Positions 6,581-9,653 of a stretch of DNA of 9,653 nt are shown here, in pieces. Origin of the DNA: an uncultured Alphaproteobacteria bacterium. Its GTDB lineage: Bacteria > Pseudomonadota > Alphaproteobacteria > CALKHQ01. Location of the stretch: positions 1 to 9,653 of the forward strand of contig CALKHQ010000025.1 in NCBI GenBank assembly GCA_937988735.1. The letters are read 5' to 3'. Every line of letters starts with the position of its first letter. The stretch's first letter is position 1. Both the position numbers and the translations under genes were made by a program. The notes under the pieces were generated by a model. That model had not been told where the DNA came from. It did not search any database and saw nothing but the letters and a program-made list of their open reading frames with translations.

Positions 6581-6604
6581 CCGCCGGACGGTCCAGGCCG
6601 GCGG
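6581..6604 (+). promoter_or_regulatory. Leader hairpin before the ybjN ribosome binding site
   Basis: CCGCCGG (6581-6587) and CCGGCGG (6598-6604) form a perfect 7-bp stem with a 10-base loop, ending 13 bases before the Shine-Dalgarno. If transcribed, it would be a stable 5'-leader structure. No T-run follows and no known riboswitch is recognised. Confidence 0.3.
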
Positions 6605-6617
6605 TACGGACGAAGGC

Positions 6618-6625
6618 AAGGAGGG
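6618..6625 (+). promoter_or_regulatory. Strong Shine-Dalgarno for ybjN
   Basis: AAGGAGGG lies 9 bases before the ATG at 6635. It is the best ribosome binding site in the window and fixes the start of the YbjN-domain gene. Confidence 0.8.
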
Positions 6626-6634
6626 TCCATTCTC

Positions 6635-7138
6635 ATGGGGACAATCGCCGCGTTCCGCTCCGAGACCACAGCCAATCCGATCGACATGGTGGAAGAGCTG
6701 GTGTCGGCCAACGAGTGGCCCCATCATCGGCAGGGAGACGATGAGCTGGCGATCGAGGTCAGCGGCCAGTGGTGCGACTACCGCATCTACTTCGGCTGGT
6801 GCGACGAGCTGAGCGTGATGCAGTTCAGCGCCGCCTTCGACATGAAGGTCCCGAAGGCGCGGCGGGCGGCCGTGCACGAGCTGCTGTCCATCATCAACGA
6901 GCGCCTGTGGATCGGCCACTTCGACGCCAGTGACGAGGACGGCATGGTGATGTTCCGCCACGCCATCCTGCTGCGCGGCTCGCGCGGGCCCAGCGTGGAG
7001 CAGGTCGAGGACCTGCTGGATATCGCGCTGGTCGAGTGCGAGCGGTTCTACCCGGCGTTCCAGTTCGTGCTGTGGGGCGGCAAGACCCCGCAGGAGGCGA
7101 TCGAGGCGTCGATGCTGGAGACGGTCGGAGAGGCTTGA
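6635..7138 (+). CDS. YbjN domain-containing protein
   Basis: Small, probably cytoplasmic protein of 167 aa with no signal peptide or membrane segment. It shows the YbjN-domain pattern (type III chaperone-like fold) over about residues 15-155: an N-terminal helix with NPIDMVEELV, a strand segment ELAIEVSGQWCDYRIYFGW (about 36-54), and the later helix EQVEDLLDIALVECERFYPAFQFVLWGG. It is acidic and rich in Trp. YbjN proteins have been linked to stress and motility phenotypes in enterobacteria, but the biochemical role is unknown. In alphaproteobacteria a YbjN-domain gene commonly stands just before proC, as here. The ATG has an ideal Shine-Dalgarno. The stop is 12 bases before the proC ATG, so it is first in a likely three-gene unit. 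Confidence 0.88.
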   Translation: MGTIAAFRSETTANPIDMVEELVSANEWPHHRQGDDELAIEVSGQWCDYRIYFGWCDELSVMQFSAAFDMKVPKARRAAVHELLSIINERLWIGHFDASDEDGMVMFRHAILLRGSRGPSVEQVEDLLDIALVECERFYPAFQFVLWGGKTPQEAIEASMLETVGEA

Positions 7139-7149
7139 GCGCGCACATC

Positions 7150-7983
7150 ATGAGCGATGCATCCCTGCGCGAGGCGCGGGTCCTGCTGATCGGCTGCGGC
7201 CGCATGGGCGGGGCGCTGCTGCATGGCTGGTTCGACCACGGGCTGCCGCCGGCCAACGCGTTCGTGGTGGAGCCGGCGGTCTCGACCCTGAAGTGGGCGG
7301 CGGAGCGCGGCGCCACCTGCGTCGACGACAGGGCGAAGCTGCCGGAGGATCTGGCGCCGGACGTGGTGGTGCTTGCGGTGAAGCCGCAGACGATGGCGCA
7401 GGTGGCGCCGGCCTATGCGCCGATGGTCCGGGCCGGCGCGGCGGTGCTGTCGATCGCCGCCGGCACCCGCATCGGCTACTTCTCCGGCCTCTACGGACCC
7501 GAGGCGGCCATCCTGCGCGCGATGCCGAACACGCCGGCCGCGATCGGGCAGGGGATGTCGGTGCTGGTCGCGAGCCCGGCCGCGACCGCGGGCCAGCGCG
7601 CGCTGGCGGAGGCGCTGCTCGGCGCGGTCGGCGCGGTCGCCTGGGTGGATGACGAAGGGCTGATGGACGCCGTGACTGCCGTTTCCGGCAGCGGCCCTGC
7701 CTATGTGTTCCTCATGATCGAGGCCCTGGCTGTGGCCGGCGTCTCCGTCGGCCTTCCGGCCGACCTCGCCCAGCAGCTTGCCCGCGCGACGGTGACGGGG
7801 GCCGCGGCGCTGGCCGCGCAGTCGGACGAGCCGGCGGCGGTGCTGCGCGGCAACGTCACCAGCCCCGGCGGGACGACGGCGGCCGCGCTGGAGATCCTGA
7901 TGCGCGACCGCGGCGGCCTCGGCGAACTAATGCGGGACGCGGTTGCTGCCGCCGCCCGCCGCTCGAAGGAGCTTGCCGGGTGA
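7150..7983 (+). CDS. proC: Pyrroline-5-carboxylate reductase
   Basis: Catalyses the NAD(P)H-dependent reduction of 1-pyrroline-5-carboxylate to L-proline, the last step of proline synthesis, in the cytoplasm. It is 277 aa (E. coli ProC is 269). An N-terminal Rossmann fold carries GCGRMGGAL (15-23) and VKPQ (77-80), followed by MPNTPAAIGQG (125-135). The helical C-terminal dimerisation domain contains the family signature SGSGPAYVFLMIEAL (179-193) and VTSPGGTT (236-243), which line the active site. The ATG at 7150 is chosen by alignment to the family start. An in-frame TTG at 7135 overlaps the ybjN stop (TTGA) with GGAGAGG immediately before it and cannot be ruled out; it would add five residues. 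The frame is open further upstream, but only in the shadow of ybjN. It sits between ybjN and ybaK in the same direction, overlapping ybaK. Confidence 0.96.
   Translation: MSDASLREARVLLIGCGRMGGALLHGWFDHGLPPANAFVVEPAVSTLKWAAERGATCVDDRAKLPEDLAPDVVVLAVKPQTMAQVAPAYAPMVRAGAAVLSIAAGTRIGYFSGLYGPEAAILRAMPNTPAAIGQGMSVLVASPAATAGQRALAEALLGAVGAVAWVDDEGLMDAVTAVSGSGPAYVFLMIEALAVAGVSVGLPADLAQQLARATVTGAAALAAQSDEPAAVLRGNVTSPGGTTAAALEILMRDRGGLGELMRDAVAAAARRSKELAG
7966..7971 (+). promoter_or_regulatory. Shine-Dalgarno inside proC that sets the ybaK GTG start
   Basis: AAGGAG within the end of proC is 8 bases before the GTG at 7980, an optimal spacing. It supports this non-ATG start and coupled translation with proC. 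Confidence 0.7.
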
Positions 7984-8474
7984 GCGGTCCTTCCGGCCCG
8001 GTGGGCAGCGCGGAACGGGTGCAGGCGGTGCTCGCGGCGGCAGGCGGCGAGCACAAGGTCGTTACCTTCGCCGAAACCACGCGCACGGCCGCGGAGGCTG
8101 CGGCCGCCATTGGCACCACCGTCGCCCAGATCGCGAAGTCGGTGATCTTCCGCGCGCAGGAGAGCGACCGGTCCGTGCTGGTGGTGGCGAGCGGCGTCAA
8201 CCGCGTGGACGAGAAGAAGGTCGCGGCGCTGCTCGGCCAGCCGATCAGCCGCGCCGACCCCGATTTCGTCCGCAGTCGCACCGGCTACGTCATCGGCGGC
8301 GTCCCGCCCGTCGGCCACGCGACGCCGCCGGCAACCTTCATCGACGAGGACCTGATGGCCTTCGACGAGATCTGGGCGGCGGCGGGGACGCCGAACAGCG
8401 TCTTCCGGCTGACCCCGGCCGAGCTCGTCAAGCTGACCGGGGGACAGGTCGCGGCGGTCGCGAAGCGGGGCTGA
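7980..8474 (+). CDS. ybaK: YbaK/EbsC-family aminoacyl-tRNA editing domain protein
   Basis: Small cytoplasmic protein (164 aa) of the YbaK/aaRS-associated family, whose members hydrolyse mischarged tRNAs, especially Cys- or Ala-tRNA(Pro). The fold pattern is complete: AERVQAVL helix, HKVVTF, AAAIGTTVAQIAKSVIF with the conserved functional Lys at 53, VVASGVNRVDEKKVAALLG (68-86), the loop GYVIGGVPPVGH (102-113) that corresponds to the substrate-site GG-P-G motif, and the C-terminal RLTPAELVKLTGG (143-155). GTG at 7980 overlaps the proC TGA (GTGA) and has AAGGAG 8 bases upstream. Coupling to proC makes thematic sense if it guards prolyl-tRNA. Whether it acts on Cys-, Ala- or another mischarged tRNA cannot be told from the sequence alone. 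Confidence 0.92.
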   Translation: MSGPSGPVGSAERVQAVLAAAGGEHKVVTFAETTRTAAEAAAAIGTTVAQIAKSVIFRAQESDRSVLVVASGVNRVDEKKVAALLGQPISRADPDFVRSRTGYVIGGVPPVGHATPPATFIDEDLMAFDEIWAAAGTPNSVFRLTPAELVKLTGGQVAAVAKRG

Positions 8475-8492
8475 GCGGCAGGCCCGCCTCAG
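8471..8492. terminator. Possible bidirectional hairpin spanning the convergent stop codons
   Basis: CTGA (8471-8474) pairs with TCAG (8489-8492) and GCGG (8475-8478) with CCGC (8484-8487), leaving one bulged base and a 5-base loop. It fills the gap between the ybaK and transglycosylase stops. Part of the stem pairs simply because two convergent TGA codons are complementary, and there is no T-run on either strand, so support is weak. Confidence 0.25.
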
Positions 8493-9653
8493 GCTCCGGT
8501 CGCGCGGCGCAGCCGGTTCAGCAGTTCCACAGTCGGGAACCCGTCGGGGACGAGGCCCTGCGCCGCCTGGAACCGGCGCAGCGCCGCGCGCGTCGCCGGC
8601 CCGACGATGCCGTCCGGCGTGCCGGGGTCGTAGCCGAGGGCGGCCAGCCGCTCCTGCAGCTCGAGGTTCTCGCTGCGGCTGAGCGGCGCGAGGTCCCGCG
8701 GCCATGCGCCGAGGAAGGGGCCGCCGCCGGCGATGCGGTCGCCGAGGTGGCCGACGGCCAGCGCATAGGCGGTGGCATTGTTGTAGGTCTTGATCACGTC
8801 GAAGTTGCGGTAGAGCAGGAACGCCGGACCGCGCGCCCCGGCCGGGACGATCAGCGCCGCCTGCATGTCCTCCGCCGGCAGTGCGCTGCCGTCGGCGGCG
8901 GTGATGCCGAGGGAGCGCCAGTAGGAAAGCGGGCGCCGCGTCTCGCCGTCGGCGAGGCTGTAGTCGAAGCCGGCCGGCAGCCGCACCTCGCGGCCCCAGC
9001 GTTGCCCGGTCACCCAGCCCTTGTCATGCAGGTAGTTGGCAGTGGAGGCGAGCGCGTCGGCGGCGCTGCCCCAGATGTCGCGCCGTCCGTCGCCGTCGAA
9101 GTCCACCGCATACTGCAGATAGGCCGTCGGCATGAACTGGGTGTGGCCCATCGCGCCGGCCCACGAGCCCAGCATCCGGTCCGGCGTGATGTCGCCCGAG
9201 TCCAGGATCCGGAGCGCCGCCATCAGGTGACGCCGGAAGAAGTCGGTGCGTCTTCCCTCATAGGCGAGGGTGGCGAGCGACCGGATCACCGAGAAGTCGC
9301 CGAAGTTGGCGCCGTAGTTGCTCTCGATGCCCCACACCGCGACGACGTACTGCGGCTGGACGCCGTAGCGCCGCGCGATCTGGTCGAGGACGGCGGCGTG
9401 CCGCGCCATCAGCGCCCGACCCTGGGCCACCCGCGTCTCGCTCACCGCACTGTCCAGATAGTCCCAGATCTGGCGGGTGAACTCCGGTTGCTGGTTGTCG
9501 AGCTCGATGACCCGCGGATTGGGCTCGACGCCGGCGAAGGCTGCCGCCAGCGTCGTCTCGCGGATCCCGTTTGCCCGCGCCTCGGCCTTCACCCCTTCGA
9601 GCCACTGCACGAAGCTCTGGTTCTGGACGGGGGCCGCGGGGACGGCGGTGGGG
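8489..9653 (-). CDS. mltB: Lytic murein transglycosylase, MltB type, with C-terminal peptidoglycan-binding domain (5' end cut by window edge)
   Basis: Cleaves the MurNAc-GlcNAc bond of peptidoglycan to form 1,6-anhydro ends, acting in the periplasm. 387 residues are visible. The frame stays open to the right edge, with a Pro/Ala/Gln-rich stretch then FVQWLEGVKAEARANGI; since FxxWL belongs to the conserved domain, the GTG at 9610 is internal and the true start with its export signal lies outside. The catalytic domain (SLT_2/MltB-like) shows VWGIESNYGANFG, the Glu (codon 9323-9325) being the catalytic acid, GAMGHTQFMPTAYLQYAVDFDGDG, and the later YNNATAYALAVGHLGDRI. The last 60 or so residues form a PG_binding_1 domain (LELQERLAALGY, DGIVGPATRAALRRFQ). 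This two-domain layout is usual for the alphaproteobacterial MltB group. It is convergent with ybaK and 14 bases from its stop. Confidence 0.95.
   Translation of the reverse strand, partial: PTAVPAAPVQNQSFVQWLEGVKAEARANGIRETTLAAAFAGVEPNPRVIELDNQQPEFTRQIWDYLDSAVSETRVAQGRALMARHAAVLDQIARRYGVQPQYVVAVWGIESNYGANFGDFSVIRSLATLAYEGRRTDFFRRHLMAALRILDSGDITPDRMLGSWAGAMGHTQFMPTAYLQYAVDFDGDGRRDIWGSAADALASTANYLHDKGWVTGQRWGREVRLPAGFDYSLADGETRRPLSYWRSLGITAADGSALPAEDMQAALIVPAGARGPAFLLYRNFDVIKTYNNATAYALAVGHLGDRIAGGGPFLGAWPRDLAPLSRSENLELQERLAALGYDPGTPDGIVGPATRAALRRFQAAQGLVPDGFPTVELLNRLRRATGA

Noticed and set aside
9608..9610. GTG at 9610 as the start of the transglycosylase
   Set aside because: The frame remains open to the window edge and the conserved FxxWL segment of the catalytic domain begins upstream of this codon; no signal peptide would be present from this start.

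Overview
This is a high-GC stretch (roughly two-thirds or more G+C by eye) of bacterial chromosome with tightly packed, often overlapping genes, strong GC3 bias and long antisense shadow frames. The gene families (BMP-type ABC importer, CodA-like amidohydrolase, DppB, YbjN next to proC, an MltB-type transglycosylase with a C-terminal peptidoglycan-binding domain) fit an alphaproteobacterium, perhaps a Rhodospirillales-like lineage. That placement is inferred from gene content and composition, not from a marker gene. There are no tRNA or rRNA genes, insertion sequences, CRISPR arrays or phage genes.

Region 1 (1-5243, minus strand) reads as one operon transcribed leftward: a cytosine-deaminase-like amidohydrolase, a periplasmic BMP/PnrA-family binding protein, a double-domain ABC ATPase, and two BPD_transp_2 permeases, the second cut by the left edge. 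The last three genes overlap or abut. The ATPase is separated from the binding-protein gene by 170 bases that hold three consecutive perfect inverted repeats. The likely job is import of a nucleobase- or nucleoside-like compound followed by hydrolytic deamination in the cytoplasm. The amidohydrolase keeps the metal ligands of E. coli CodA but changes its catalytic Glu (to Gln) and a ring-contacting Asp (to Cys), so the substrate may not be cytosine.

Region 2 (5434-6441, plus strand) is a complete dppB-type dipeptide permease gene, divergent from the operon. No dppA, dppC, dppD or dppF lies beside it, so it is an orphan subunit here.

Region 3 (6635-8474, plus strand) is a compact unit: a YbjN-domain protein, proC (pyrroline-5-carboxylate reductase, last step of proline synthesis) and a YbaK/EbsC-type tRNA-editing domain protein whose GTG start overlaps the proC stop. 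The leader of this unit has a 10-base palindrome, a 7-bp hairpin and a near-ideal Shine-Dalgarno.

Region 4 (8489-9653, minus strand) is a lytic murein transglycosylase, convergent with ybaK (14 bases between the stops) and truncated at its 5' end by the right edge. The window is mostly orthodox. The parts most worth following up are the altered active site of the amidohydrolase with its dedicated importer, the hairpin array within that operon, and the orphan dppB.
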